Below are positions 45,010-54,706 of a stretch of 64,000 bases of DNA, piece after piece (within the stretch, counting starts at the first letter, position 1; each line of letters begins with the position of its first letter). The notes below the pieces were generated by a model, which saw only the letters and a list, made by a program, of their open reading frames with translations, did not search any database and was not told the DNA's origin. The position numbers were made by a program, and so were the translations under genes. The stretch spans positions 3,225,306 to 3,289,305 of the forward strand of contig CP036352.1 of the NCBI GenBank assembly GCA_007753915.1, read 5' to 3'. The DNA comes from Phycisphaerae bacterium RAS2 (GTDB lineage: Bacteria; Planctomycetota; Phycisphaerae; UBA1845; UTPLA1).

Positions 45010-46266
45010 TTACGGAAGCAACACACACTTCACGCTACGACGGTCTCGCAGATACAGGCGCTTTCCAACAAGCGTCGGTATTGTCCACGCGGGTTCGTCC
45101 AACACGTTCGCCCGGGCATGAGCCGTCATTCCGTCTGCGCCAGGCGCCGCAAGAATCAACTCGCCCGATTCCTCCATCAATAGAAGTTTGTCGCGCACGC
45201 GAAGAATCCCGCAGCGCCGAAGCGTCCGATCCTGCCAGCGCACTTCACCGGTTCGCACATCAATTGCCGAGAATGCGGTTGGACCGAAATCCCCGCTGGA
45301 GCCATACGCAACATCCTCAATCCGCACAACATTACGATGCACCACACGAAACTTTCGCGTCCACCACATCTCCCGCACGGCAATGTGATCCTTCACTCGG
45401 TTCAACTTGAGCAGCCGCGTGCCTGCGTCACCTTCCGAGGTCACGAGCAGCGTGTTGTCCCTGCACACGACTGGATTCGGAATGTTGTTTAGCCATTGCC
45501 CCTCGTGCGGATGTCGCCAAAGCAGCCGGCCGTCCGCCGGGTCGAAGCCGATGACCTCCCTCGCCATCAGACACACCATGTGCCGCAGGCCGTCTACTTC
45601 CACAACGATGGGCGAGCCGTAGCTGTTCTCAAAGTCGTGCCGACGCCAGACCACGCGACCGTTTGCCTGATCGAACGAAACCAGCGCAGCGCCCGGCCCG
45701 CCTACCGGGAGAATTATTCTCTCGCCGAATGCGATGGGACTGTTGGCGTAACCCCATCGTGGCAACGCGGCCTTGAATTGTTTGACCAGATCGACCGTCC
45801 ATTTGACCTGCCCGGTTTTCAGATCGAGACAGTGCAGTATTCCGTTGAAACCAATGGTGAAGACGAGCTTGTTGACGATTAGCGGAGTGGAGCGCGGCCC
45901 AAAACCATAGCGAGCCGCGAATTGCGACGTATCAACCGGATCGTGATAACGATGACTCCAGAGTGTGCGTCCGGTTTCGGCATCGAGGCAGGCGACTATT
46001 TCCTCATCGCCGTCGCGCAACATCGACACGAGCCGCCCGCCTTCGAGGACGATGCCCGAGTATCCCTCACCAAACGCGTGCGACCAGACGACCTTCAACC
46101 CGGACTTGGGCCAATCGGTTCGAAGTTCAACATGCTCGCAATGGAAGTCCCGCCCCTGCCCGCCAATCTGTGGCCATTGCCCGGCGGCAACCGCTGGCCC
46201 TGCCAGAAACGCAACAAGCTTGACCAGTAACACCGCGCCAATTACACCAAATCGCCCCGGCCGCAT
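45010..46266 (-). CDS. Exported PQQ-like beta-propeller protein
   Basis: 418 residues: a signal peptide (IGAVLLVKLVAFLAGPAVAAG) followed by repeated beta-propeller blades with the 'D..tG...W' pattern (DAETGRTLWSH, DLKTGQVKW, DQANGRVVWRR, DPADGRLLWRH, DVRTGEVRWQ). These are WD40-like PQQ/BamB repeats; PQQ binding itself is not demonstrated. Such proteins are abundant in Planctomycetota and are often periplasmic. It follows the nitrilase gene on the same strand. The start at 46266 is chosen because it begins the signal peptide. Confidence 0.85.
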   Translation of the reverse strand: MRPGRFGVIGAVLLVKLVAFLAGPAVAAGQWPQIGGQGRDFHCEHVELRTDWPKSGLKVVWSHAFGEGYSGIVLEGGRLVSMLRDGDEEIVACLDAETGRTLWSHRYHDPVDTSQFAARYGFGPRSTPLIVNKLVFTIGFNGILHCLDLKTGQVKWTVDLVKQFKAALPRWGYANSPIAFGERIILPVGGPGAALVSFDQANGRVVWRRHDFENSYGSPIVVEVDGLRHMVCLMAREVIGFDPADGRLLWRHPHEGQWLNNIPNPVVCRDNTLLVTSEGDAGTRLLKLNRVKDHIAVREMWWTRKFRVVHRNVVRIEDVAYGSSGDFGPTAFSAIDVRTGEVRWQDRTLRRCGILRVRDKLLLMEESGELILAAPGADGMTAHARANVLDEPAWTIPTLVGKRLYLRDRRSVKCVLLP

Positions 46267-46331
46267 CGATAGCTCACGCCCCTCCCCGGCCCACGGCTCT
46301 GCCACGCTTTGACATGCCCCGGGCGCGATCC

Positions 46332-47201
46332 CTACAACCGCACAATCTCCCCATAGCTTTCCGGCCGGCGGTCGCGGAAGAACTGCCACGTGTTCCGCAC
46401 CTCGCGAATCAGATCGAGATTCAAATCCGCGATCACCACGTCATCCTCCACGCGCTTGCCCACCGCCAGCATTTGCCCGCGCGGGTCGCAGAAGTAACTC
46501 TGCCCGTAGAACTCCCCGATCCGCCACGGCTCCTCCACGCCCGGCCGGTTGATCGCGCCGACAAAATACTGATTCGCCACCGCGTGGGCCGGCTGCTCCA
46601 GCTTCCACAGATACTCACTCAACCCCGCCACCGTCGCCGACGGATTGAACACGATCTCCGCCCCGTTCAAACCCAGGCACCGCGCCCCATCCGGAAAATG
46701 ACGATCGTAACAGATGTACACGCCCACCTTGCCGACGGCCGTATCAAACACCGGGTAGCCCAGATTGCCCGGCCGGAAGAAGAATTTCTCCCAGAATCCC
46801 GGCGCGACGTGCGGAATATGCATCTTGCGATACTTGCCGAGGTACTTGCCGTCGGCGTCGATCACGGCGGCCGAGTTGTAATACACCCCGGGCAGGTCCT
46901 CCTCGTACATCGGAACGACCAGCACGATCTTCAGCCGCTTCGCCAGATCGCACATCAGCTTCACGGTCGGCCCGTCGGGAATCTTCTCCACGAGGCTGTA
47001 CCACTTCGTGTCCTGATCGCAGCAGAAATACGGCCCGTAAAACAGCTCCTGCAAGCAGACGACCTGCGCGCCCTGCTTGGCGGCGCTCTCAATCAAGCCG
47101 ACGTGCTTGTCGATCATCGATTTTTTGATCTTCTCGATGGGGCTGGTGCCCGGCTCGGACAGCGTCGCCTGAATCAATCCGCCTCGAACGATGCGTGGCA
47201 T
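46332..47201 (-). CDS. Nitrilase-superfamily amidase (N-carbamoylputrescine amidase/beta-ureidopropionase type)
   Basis: 289 residues. The Glu-Lys-Cys triad is visible: Glu in QELFYGPYF, Lys in KYRKMHIPH, and Cys in VYICYDRHFPD. The motif order fits the N-carbamoyl amidase branch, which cleaves N-carbamoyl-putrescine or N-carbamoyl-beta-alanine. The exact substrate cannot be decided from sequence. It ends 65 nt before the propeller gene. Confidence 0.87.
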   Translation of the reverse strand: MPRIVRGGLIQATLSEPGTSPIEKIKKSMIDKHVGLIESAAKQGAQVVCLQELFYGPYFCCDQDTKWYSLVEKIPDGPTVKLMCDLAKRLKIVLVVPMYEEDLPGVYYNSAAVIDADGKYLGKYRKMHIPHVAPGFWEKFFFRPGNLGYPVFDTAVGKVGVYICYDRHFPDGARCLGLNGAEIVFNPSATVAGLSEYLWKLEQPAHAVANQYFVGAINRPGVEEPWRIGEFYGQSYFCDPRGQMLAVGKRVEDDVVIADLNLDLIREVRNTWQFFRDRRPESYGEIVRL

Positions 47202-47360
47202 GTGCGTGCTCCTACTGATTGGTTAGTTCGCCCCATTATGCCGCCGAATCGCAGGCAGCGAAACCGATCGGCGCTCGATGGTTCGCCGGCTTCCCGCTCG
47301 ACTCGTTTCTGCATGGTCGCCTTAACACCGCGCCGTCTTTCGCGGACAATACACCCCATC

Positions 47361-48323
47361 ATGATCAAGATCCTTCGCTCTATCGGCCTCCTTTCCCTGT
47401 GGCTCCTCGCCGTTTCCTGCACCGAGCCGCAATCGCATGGCATCTCGTCGCTCAACCGCTCGCAGCAGCCCGCCAAGCCCGAATGCACCTCGCTGCTCGG
47501 CAATCCCCTCTTCGCCAACCCCCCGGGCAACATGGACCATCTCCTCGGCGATCTCGCCGACGCCGAATCCTTCGCCGCCCAACAACCCGACAATCCCGAC
47601 GGCCGAATCTGGATCGGCCGCCGACTCGGCTACCTCTGGCGCATGAACGACGCCATCGCTGTCTTCACCGAGGGCGCCCGCCGCTGGCCGGACGACGCCC
47701 GGTTCCTGCGCCATCGGGGCCACCGATATATCGCCATCCGTCGCTTTGATGACGCCATCGCCGATCTGGAAGCCGCCGCGAAGCTGATCGACGGCCGCGC
47801 CGACGCCGTCGAGCCGGACGGCATGCCCAACGAGAAGAACATCCCGCTAACCACGACCGGCTTCAACGTGTGGTACCACCTCGCCCTGGCGCGATACCTC
47901 AAGGGCGACTTCGAGGGATCGCTGGCCGGCTGGCGGCGGGCGAAGGACTTCGGCCGCGGCTTTGATGACAACAAAGTGGCACTCGCCGACTGGGAATACA
48001 TGACCCTGCGGCGGCTGGGCCGCGCGGCCGAGGCGGCCGCCGTGATCGCGCCGATCCACGCGAAGATGAACATCATTGAGAACCACGCCTACCTGCGCCG
48101 CGTACTGATGTACAAGGGCGAGTTGAAGCCCGATGACCTGTTGAGCGATCGCGACGCCCGCCCGCTCGATGTCGCCACACAGGGCTACGGCGTCGGAAAC
48201 TGGCACCTCTACAACGGCGAAACGGAGAAGGCCCGCGCGATCTTCCAGCGCGTCGTCGACGGCCCATACTGGCCCGCCTTCGGCCACATCGCCGCCGAGG
48301 CCGACCTGGCCCGGATGCACTGA
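47361..48323 (+). CDS. Tetratricopeptide-repeat lipoprotein
   Basis: 320 residues. The signal LLSLWLLAVSC has a lipobox-like Cys. Helical TPR-like repeats follow (IGRRLGYLWRMNDAIAVF, RRFDDAIADLEAA). It probably scaffolds protein contacts at an envelope membrane. An upstream in-frame extension from 46314 lies opposite the amidase gene and is rejected. Confidence 0.8.
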   Translation: MIKILRSIGLLSLWLLAVSCTEPQSHGISSLNRSQQPAKPECTSLLGNPLFANPPGNMDHLLGDLADAESFAAQQPDNPDGRIWIGRRLGYLWRMNDAIAVFTEGARRWPDDARFLRHRGHRYIAIRRFDDAIADLEAAAKLIDGRADAVEPDGMPNEKNIPLTTTGFNVWYHLALARYLKGDFEGSLAGWRRAKDFGRGFDDNKVALADWEYMTLRRLGRAAEAAAVIAPIHAKMNIIENHAYLRRVLMYKGELKPDDLLSDRDARPLDVATQGYGVGNWHLYNGETEKARAIFQRVVDGPYWPAFGHIAAEADLARMH

Positions 48324-48356
48324 CACCGAACGGCCAGGTGGATTCATCGCCCCGCA

Positions 48357-48386
48357 TTGATTCGGACACGCCCAATCGGTTATACT
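48357..48386 (+). promoter_or_regulatory. Sigma70-type promoter for PEP-CTERM gene
   Basis: TTGATT (48357-48362), 18 nt, then TATACT (48381-48386). The ribosome site AGGAGGGAG and the ATG at 48413 follow closely, giving a leader of about 20 nt. The sequence fits; use is inferred. Confidence 0.6.
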
Positions 48387-48412
48387 CGCGTCGATTCTAG
48401 GAGGGAGACGCA

Positions 48413-49087
48413 ATGGCTTCATCAGCAAAACACTCATCCAGTCTCTTGGCTCGCTTCGATCGTCAGTGGCTCGGCATCGGACTCTCCGCCGCGGCCGGCG
48501 CGTCGCTCGCCCCCGCGACCACCGACGCCTCGATCATTCACAGCGGAATCGTGAACATCAACATCCCCTCGAATACGACCGGCGTCTATCTCAACTGCGT
48601 CACGCAGGCCTACAGCACGCAGCAAACGTCAGTCCCCGGCTGGGACGTGAACTCCTGGGGCAACACCGGCCTCGGCCTCTTCAGCCCCGCCGCCCCGGCC
48701 GGCGGCGTCTATGTCACGACCACCGCCGGCGGCAACATCGCCGTGAATCTCTCCTTCGGAACGCCCGTCAACAGTTCGAGTTTCTACGGCAACAACGATG
48801 TCGCGGCCGGCCCGAGCCAGGCGCAGTGGAACCTCGGCACGTCCAACAATCTCGTCGGTTTTCGATTTCAACACGAATCAAACGGCAACCAGATTCACTA
48901 CGGCTGGATGCGCCTCGCCTTCGCCGCGGGCGGCTCGGCCCTTCAACCGCGCACCATCGTCGAGTACGGCTGCGAAGACCAGGCCGGCGTCGGCATCGGC
49001 GCGGGCATGATTCCCGAACCCAGCACGCTGGCGCTGATGGCGCTCGGCGCGGTCGGACTACTCCGCCGCAGAGCGTCCAAACCCTGA
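48413..49087 (+). CDS. PEP-CTERM exported protein
   Basis: 224 residues. A signal-like N-terminus precedes a beta-rich Ser/Asn/Gly part. It ends with a classical exosortase tail: Pro-Glu-Pro (IPEPSTLALMALG), a short hydrophobic helix and a basic end (RRRAS). The tail marks it for exosortase/EpsH-type sorting to the cell surface. No exosortase is in the window. An AGGAGGGAG ribosome site precedes the ATG. Confidence 0.85.
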   Translation: MASSAKHSSSLLARFDRQWLGIGLSAAAGASLAPATTDASIIHSGIVNINIPSNTTGVYLNCVTQAYSTQQTSVPGWDVNSWGNTGLGLFSPAAPAGGVYVTTTAGGNIAVNLSFGTPVNSSSFYGNNDVAAGPSQAQWNLGTSNNLVGFRFQHESNGNQIHYGWMRLAFAAGGSALQPRTIVEYGCEDQAGVGIGAGMIPEPSTLALMALGAVGLLRRRASKP

Positions 49088-49242
49088 CCAGAGCATCCCT
49101 TCAATTCTTACGCGATCATTTCCGATTCGGTGCGCGTTTGCACGATCGCGTAGCCCCCTCTACCATTTCCCCCTTTCGCGGCCGCGGTTTTCGCGCCGCC
49201 CGCACCGACATCGATTAACCGCCATCACCGGGGAACCTCACC

Positions 49243-50739
49243 ATGACCGCGCAAGCCATCACCATGTCCGGCGGACGCCTCAACGTCCCAGACGAACCGA
49301 TCATTCCGTTCATCGAGGGCGACGGCACCGGCCCCGACATCTGGCGGGCCTCCGTCCGCGTGCTCGACGCAGCCGTCGCGAAGGCTTACGCCGGCAAGCG
49401 CAAGATCGCCTGGAAGGAAGTCTTCGCCGGCGAGAAGGCCTTCAACCTGTTCCGCAAGACCCTCGGCGACAAGAAAGCCTGGCTGCCCGATGAAACCGTC
49501 GACGCCTTCCGCGCCTACCTCGTCGGCATCAAAGGCCCGCTCACGACACCCGTCGGCGGCGGCATCCGCTCGCTGAACGTCGCCCTGCGCCAGATGCTTG
49601 ATCTTTACGTATGTCTAAGACCCGTCCGCTGGTTCAAGGGCGTCCCCAGCCCCGTCAAGCGACCCGGCGACTGCGACATGGTCATCTTCCGCGAGAACAC
49701 CGAGGACATTTACGCCGGCATCGAGTACGCCGCCGGATCGCCCGAAGCAAAGAAATTCCTCGACTTCCTCGCCGCCGAGTTCCCCAAGGACCACGAGAAA
49801 ATCCGCTTCGGCACCGCCACCAAGGCCTCCGAGTGGCAGGCCCTGCTCGAATCCATCGGCGCGCCCAAACGCGACATCACCGGCGGGCCCTGCGGCGGCG
49901 TCTTCGTCGGCCTCGGCATCAAGCCCGTCAGCTACCTCGGCACCGAGCGACTCGTTCACTCCGCCATCGGCTACGCCCTCAAGTTCGGCCGCAAATCCGT
50001 CACGCTTGTCCACAAGGGCAACATCATGAAGTTCACCGAGGGCGGCTTCCGCGACTGGGGCTACCAGGTCGCCACGCAGTTCTATCGCGGGCAGACCGTC
50101 ACCGAGCGCGAGTCCTGGATCCTCGGCAACAAGGAAGCCAACCCCGAACTCACGCTGCAGGCCAACGCGAAGATGATCGACCCCGGCTACGACATGATGG
50201 ACGCCGACAAGCAGCAGAAGATCGTCGCCGAGGTCGAAGCCGCGCTGAAACTCTGGCCGACCCACGGCGACGGCAAATGGAAGAAGATGCTGCTCGTGAA
50301 GGACGCCATCGCCGACATCGTCCTGCAACAGGTGCTCACGCGCCCGCGCGACTTTGATGTCGTCGCCACACTCAACCTTAACGGCGACTACCTCTCCGAC
50401 GCCCTCGCCGCACAGGTCGGCGGCATCGGCATCGCCCCCGGCGGAAACATCAACTACCTCACCGGCCACGCCGTCTTCGAAGCCACCCACGGCACCGCCC
50501 CCAAGTACGCCGGCCTCGACAAGGTCAACCCCGGCAGCGTCATCCTCTCCGGCGAGATGATGCTGCGCTACCTCGGCTGGACCGAAGCGGCGGACATGAT
50601 CATCAAGGGAATGGACGGCGCGATCTCGGCCAAGACCGTGACCTACGACTTCCACCGGCTCATGTCGGCCGAAGGCGACACCACCGCGAAGGAACTGAAG
50701 TGCAGCGAGTTCGCCGATGCGGTGATCAAGCACATGTAA
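49243..50739 (+). CDS. icd: NADP-dependent isocitrate dehydrogenase
   Basis: 498 residues. The catalytic and substrate motifs [24 protein letters not shown] and [19 protein letters not shown], with a [10 protein letters not shown] segment, identify the isocitrate dehydrogenase family. It converts isocitrate to 2-oxoglutarate in the TCA cycle. It is somewhat longer than E. coli Icd. NADP rather than NAD use is family-level inference. Confidence 0.93.
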   Translation: MTAQAITMSGGRLNVPDEPIIPFIEGDGTGPDIWRASVRVLDAAVAKAYAGKRKIAWKEVFAGEKAFNLFRKTLGDKKAWLPDETVDAFRAYLVGIKGPLTTPVGGGIRSLNVALRQMLDLYVCLRPVRWFKGVPSPVKRPGDCDMVIFRENTEDIYAGIEYAAGSPEAKKFLDFLAAEFPKDHEKIRFGTATKASEWQALLESIGAPKRDITGGPCGGVFVGLGIKPVSYLGTERLVHSAIGYALKFGRKSVTLVHKGNIMKFTEGGFRDWGYQVATQFYRGQTVTERESWILGNKEANPELTLQANAKMIDPGYDMMDADKQQKIVAEVEAALKLWPTHGDGKWKKMLLVKDAIADIVLQQVLTRPRDFDVVATLNLNGDYLSDALAAQVGGIGIAPGGNINYLTGHAVFEATHGTAPKYAGLDKVNPGSVILSGEMMLRYLGWTEAADMIIKGMDGAISAKTVTYDFHRLMSAEGDTTAKELKCSEFADAVIKHM

Positions 50740-50858
50740 GAGGGTATCTGCCAGGAACAGTGGCGCAATCTTCGGATTAGCTGTGGGCGAAGCAGACTGC
50801 GCCGATTGATTACCAACTACGATGGCGCTGCAGGAATGCAGTTCGGGCGAAGTCTGCC

Positions 50859-52427
50859 TCAATCCCCAAACCGAATCCCCTGCGCCAACGGCAGCTCCGT
50901 CGTGTAATTGATCGTATTCGTCTGCCGCCGCATGTACGCCTTCCAACTGTCGGACCCGCTCTCGCGGCCGCCGCCCGTTTCCTTCTCTCCTCCGAAGGCG
51001 CCGCCGATCTCCGCGCCGCTCGTGCCGATGTTCACATTCGCAATGCCGCAATCGCTGCCGACGGCCGACAGGAACCGCTCAGCCTCCAGCAGGTTTCGCG
51101 TGAAGATCGCACTGCTCAACCCCTGCGGCACGTCGTTATGCAGACGAATGGCTTCATCCAGATCGTTCAGTCCCGATCCGTGAGGTTTGCCGCCCGACGA
51201 AGCCGCTTTGCCGTAACCGATGATGTACAAAATCGGCGCGAACGTCTCCTCTTGCACGATCTTGTAGTGGTTTTCTGCAAGTGCAAGACACGGTTCGACA
51301 TAGCACCCGCTAGGGTTATGTTCGGGAGGTAACGGCTTACCTCCGATGAGTATCCGGCCGCCCTCTGCTTTTAATTGCAACATGGCTGATAACATATTTC
51401 CCATGGCGTCTAAGTCGATGAGTGGCCCCATGAGCGTTTCCTCATCAAGCGGATTTCCTATTTCGACTTGCTCGTACGCCGCAACCAGCCGATCCGTCAG
51501 CTCCTTTCGAACGCTTTCGTGCACGATCAGCCGCCGCGTGCTCGTGCAGCGCTGGCCGGCCGTGCCGACCGAGCCGAACACGATCGCCCGCAGCGCCAGA
51601 TCGAGATCGGCCTCGGGTGTCACGATAATGGCATTGTTTCCGCCCAGCTCCAGGATCGTCCGCCCCAGCCGTTTGCCAACGACCTCACCGATGCGATAGC
51701 CCATGCGACACGAACCCGTCGCCGAAATCTGCGGGATCCGCCGGTCGTTGATCAACTGCTCGCCGATCGTCGAACCCTTGCCGATCACGAGGCTGAAAAT
51801 CGCCGGATCGACTTTGTTCGCTCGACACACGCGCTCCGCGATCTTCGTCACCGCCACCGCCGTCAGCGGCGTCTTGCTGCTGGGCTTCCACAGCGTCGCG
51901 TTGCCACACACGGCCGCCAGCGCCGAGTTCCACGCCCACACCGCCACCGGAAAATTAAACGCGCTGATCACGCCCACAATGCCCAGCGGATGCCACTGCT
52001 CGTACATCCGATGCCCCGGCCGCTCGCTGTGCATGCTCAATCCATACAACTGTCGCGACAGGCCGCACGCGAAGTCGCAGATGTCGATCATCTCCTGCAC
52101 TTCGCCCTCGCCCTCGGCCCGAATCTTCCCCATCTCCAGCGTCACCAGCGCGCCCAGATCGGCCTTCACCTCGCGCAGCGCGTTGCCCAGTTGCCGCACC
52201 ACCTCGCCACGAACCGGCGCCGGCGTCACGCGCCACGATTCAAACGCCTTGCCCGCCGCCTGCATGATCTGTTCGTACTCGGCCGAATTGACCTGCGCCA
52301 CCGCCCCGATCACCTTGCCGTCGACCGGCGACGTGCTCTCCAGCTTCGTGTCGCTGCCGAGCCACTGCCCGCAGAACCCGCCGGGATTGACCGACTCGAT
52401 GCCCAATCGCTTGAGAATCTCTTGCAT
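50859..52427 (-). CDS. Aldehyde dehydrogenase, ALDH7/antiquitin type
   Basis: 522 residues. The active-site Cys is in GTAGQRCTSTRR and the Glu in LELGGNNA; the NAD site includes ISAFNFPVAVW. ALDH7 enzymes oxidise alpha-aminoadipate semialdehyde or betaine aldehyde in lysine breakdown or osmoprotection. Which reaction occurs here is not certain. AAGG precedes the ATG at 52427. The gene is convergent with icd. Confidence 0.9.
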   Translation of the reverse strand: MQEILKRLGIESVNPGGFCGQWLGSDTKLESTSPVDGKVIGAVAQVNSAEYEQIMQAAGKAFESWRVTPAPVRGEVVRQLGNALREVKADLGALVTLEMGKIRAEGEGEVQEMIDICDFACGLSRQLYGLSMHSERPGHRMYEQWHPLGIVGVISAFNFPVAVWAWNSALAAVCGNATLWKPSSKTPLTAVAVTKIAERVCRANKVDPAIFSLVIGKGSTIGEQLINDRRIPQISATGSCRMGYRIGEVVGKRLGRTILELGGNNAIIVTPEADLDLALRAIVFGSVGTAGQRCTSTRRLIVHESVRKELTDRLVAAYEQVEIGNPLDEETLMGPLIDLDAMGNMLSAMLQLKAEGGRILIGGKPLPPEHNPSGCYVEPCLALAENHYKIVQEETFAPILYIIGYGKAASSGGKPHGSGLNDLDEAIRLHNDVPQGLSSAIFTRNLLEAERFLSAVGSDCGIANVNIGTSGAEIGGAFGGEKETGGGRESGSDSWKAYMRRQTNTINYTTELPLAQGIRFGD

Positions 52428-52565
52428 GCGTTGACCTTGTCTCTTCCTGATGGATTGATTGATTCCAACGACACGGGCGCGATCGCACCCGCACGCCGAG
52501 CAGTTCAGGCCCTAGCTTGGTCGGTCGCTTCGCGCTGATCCGCTCACGCGCCGGTCCGCCGACAA

Positions 52566-53423
52566 TCAGATACCCCTCGGACGCGGCTTCGGCTTGCCCT
52601 TGGGAGTCGGCTTGGGGGCATCCGACGGTACATCCTCGCCGCCGGCCCGCGCCAGAACGACGGACACCTTGATGTCCTGTTCGGCGGCCACTTTGCTGCC
52701 GATCGCGCCGGGCTTGCCCTCGATCCCAAAGTCCTTCAGCGGAATCTTGAAAGATCCCTTGATGCCGAGAGCTTCCTTCGTCTTGTTCGATTTCGCCACG
52801 TACGACAGCGTGACCGGGATGGTCATCTCCACGTCACGCCCGTTCAGTGACATCGTGCCGACCAGTTTGGTCTTGAACAACGTCGCCTTCGTATTCTTCT
52901 TTTGCAGATTGCTTTCTTCAACGCCCGTTACCTTGAAGACAATTTCCGGGTGAGTCGCTGCATCCACCCAGCCGTGAGAAGGGTCGCGCATGTGCGAATC
53001 GCGCATCTTGTTGCCGGTTGAGACGTCGCTCCAGGGCACCTTGATCTCACCCGTCGCGCCCTCCGCCACGTTCCGCGGATTCAGCTCCAGCCAGCCCTCG
53101 ATCTTCTTCGCAGTGCCCTTGATCGTCTCACCCGGCGCTTTCGACGTGAACGAGACCTGATTGCGCGCTGATTCCGAGTCAAACTCGTAGCGCGTCTTTT
53201 CGTTCGGCCCCTTGTTCAGTCCCGTCGCAGACGCGCCCTTCTTGTCGCCCTTTTCCTTGTCCGATGGGCCGGCCTTCGCACCGCCGCCTCCGTCCTCCTC
53301 GGACGCCTTCGCCTTGATCTTGCGACCCTTGGCGACCGGCGGCTCGAACGCCTTCAGCGTTTCCACCTGAAACGACGCAAACAGCAACGCGGCGAACCCA
53401 AATACCATCGACTTGCGAGTCAT
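52566..53423 (-). CDS. Exported YceI-domain protein
   Basis: 285 residues: signal peptide (MTRKSMVFGFAALLFASF), a charged Lys/Gly/Asp-rich linker of about 60 residues, and a C-terminal YceI-like lipocalin domain that begins near YEFDSESARNQVSFTSK. YceI proteins bind isoprenoid lipids in a barrel in the periplasm. The tail is rich in Lys/Pro. GGGAG is 9 nt before the chosen ATG. Confidence 0.78.
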   Translation of the reverse strand: MTRKSMVFGFAALLFASFQVETLKAFEPPVAKGRKIKAKASEEDGGGGAKAGPSDKEKGDKKGASATGLNKGPNEKTRYEFDSESARNQVSFTSKAPGETIKGTAKKIEGWLELNPRNVAEGATGEIKVPWSDVSTGNKMRDSHMRDPSHGWVDAATHPEIVFKVTGVEESNLQKKNTKATLFKTKLVGTMSLNGRDVEMTIPVTLSYVAKSNKTKEALGIKGSFKIPLKDFGIEGKPGAIGSKVAAEQDIKVSVVLARAGGEDVPSDAPKPTPKGKPKPRPRGI

Positions 53424-53478
53424 GATGCACCACTCCCGGCAGGCAGGAAAAAAGGCCCGACGGCGGCGCACACACCGC

Positions 53479-54036
53479 TCAATCGGGACGCTCCATGATA
53501 GCCGCTGGGGCATGATGGGACAAAACAGGCTCGTCGCTCGCGGCACGCGCCTTCAACTCGACCGGCGTGCCGCCTCGCGCCGGAGGCCCCGCCACGAACT
53601 CCGTCTCGCCGCGGGTCGTTGCAACCCGCTCGTCGCCGTCCGTGCGCCGCCGCGACATCGGCCAGGCATCCGCCACACCGTATCGAAGTCGATCCCCGCC
53701 CAGCGTCGTCCACACCAGCTTCCCAACGGGGTAACTCAACCCCAGCAGCAACAGCCCCGCGCCAAGCAGCCGAAGCGTCCACGGGTCGTTGGTCTGAATG
53801 TCGCGCCCGGCCGTCAGATCGGTTCGCATCTGCACCAGCGCCGCGCTGACGCCCTTCAGCTCCGTCCGAAGTGCCGCAATGCTGGCATCGGCGTCGCCGC
53901 CTGCCACGGCGGCGGGATGAACGCAAGCACCCGCGACACCGCAAATCAGGAAAACCATCGCGGCGCGAAACAGGCGATGCCGCGCAGTTCGCTTGTGCGG
54001 AGGAAGTGATGGGGAAGTTGGCGATCCGCTATTCAT
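53479..54036 (-). CDS. Small membrane or lipid-anchored protein, unknown
   Basis: 185 residues. A hydrophobic N-terminal segment ends in a Cys (AAMVFLICGVAGAC), and a second membrane helix (LLGAGLLLLGLSYPVG) lies mid-protein; between them is a short coiled coil. The Arg/Gly/Pro-rich C-terminus looks disordered. Its start overlaps the 3' end of the next upstream gene by 8 nt, so the two are probably co-translated. I do not recognise the family. Confidence 0.6.
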   Translation of the reverse strand: MNSGSPTSPSLPPHKRTARHRLFRAAMVFLICGVAGACVHPAAVAGGDADASIAALRTELKGVSAALVQMRTDLTAGRDIQTNDPWTLRLLGAGLLLLGLSYPVGKLVWTTLGGDRLRYGVADAWPMSRRRTDGDERVATTRGETEFVAGPPARGGTPVELKARAASDEPVLSHHAPAAIMERPD

Positions 54037-54490
54037 GGCGCGGTCCACTCATACCGGCCGCCGACTGGCCTTCATTCGGCGAGGTCCCGCTTTCGAGAAG
54101 CATTTCGTGCAGCAGCTGCAACTTCTGCTCCGCCGACTTCGACGCATCCCGCCAGATTGCGTCGGCCGCCGCCTGAACCTCCGCCGACACCGGCCGGTCG
54201 AGCGGCCCCGACATCGACGCCTGCACTTGGCCGCCGACGCCCTCGTAGCGCGCGACCGCGAAGTACTCCACGCCGCCGCTCACGCGGATCCCGGGATTGA
54301 CCACATGCCCACCCGCCGCGATCTGCCCGTTGCCCGACTCACCCAGGCGCGATGCCGCGTCCTTCATCACACCGCGCATCGCGTCCATCATCTGCGCGTG
54401 CTGATTAAAGGCGCTGCCGCAGCCGCCCGCGCAACCTGTCGTCGCACCCAGCGTGGCAAACAAAACGTTGCACAATCGATGCTGTTTCAT
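54029..54490 (-). CDS. Small exported protein, unknown
   Basis: 153 residues from the ATG at 54490, preceded by AAGGGGGAAG. A signal-like N-terminus with several Cys (ATTGCAGGCGSAF) is followed by an Ala/Gly/Gln-rich helical protein. I do not recognise the family. Overlap with its neighbour supports a two-gene unit of envelope proteins. Confidence 0.6.
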   Translation of the reverse strand: MKQHRLCNVLFATLGATTGCAGGCGSAFNQHAQMMDAMRGVMKDAASRLGESGNGQIAAGGHVVNPGIRVSGGVEYFAVARYEGVGGQVQASMSGPLDRPVSAEVQAAADAIWRDASKSAEQKLQLLHEMLLESGTSPNEGQSAAGMSGPRHE

Positions 54491-54706
54491 TTCTTGCTTC
54501 CCCCTTGCAGAAAAGGCCCGCTCAATCGCCGATCGGCCCGCCGCCGAATCGGCCTCGCCGGATTTCAAGCTTGCCCACCGACCCGTCACATGAAATGGGA
54601 AACCACCGTCCGAAAAAGCACGCGCGCACTTGACCGCGACGAGCGACCGCGACCGGGCTACAATTGGGCATTCCCTCGCCCAGATAGACACTTATTTGAA
54701 ACCACG

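Noticed and set aside
46314-47360. 5' extension of the TPR lipoprotein frame
   Set aside because: Runs antisense to the amidase gene; the signal peptide starts at 47361.
49615-51051. 478-residue minus-strand frame over icd
   Set aside because: Antisense to a clear icd gene; no family features.
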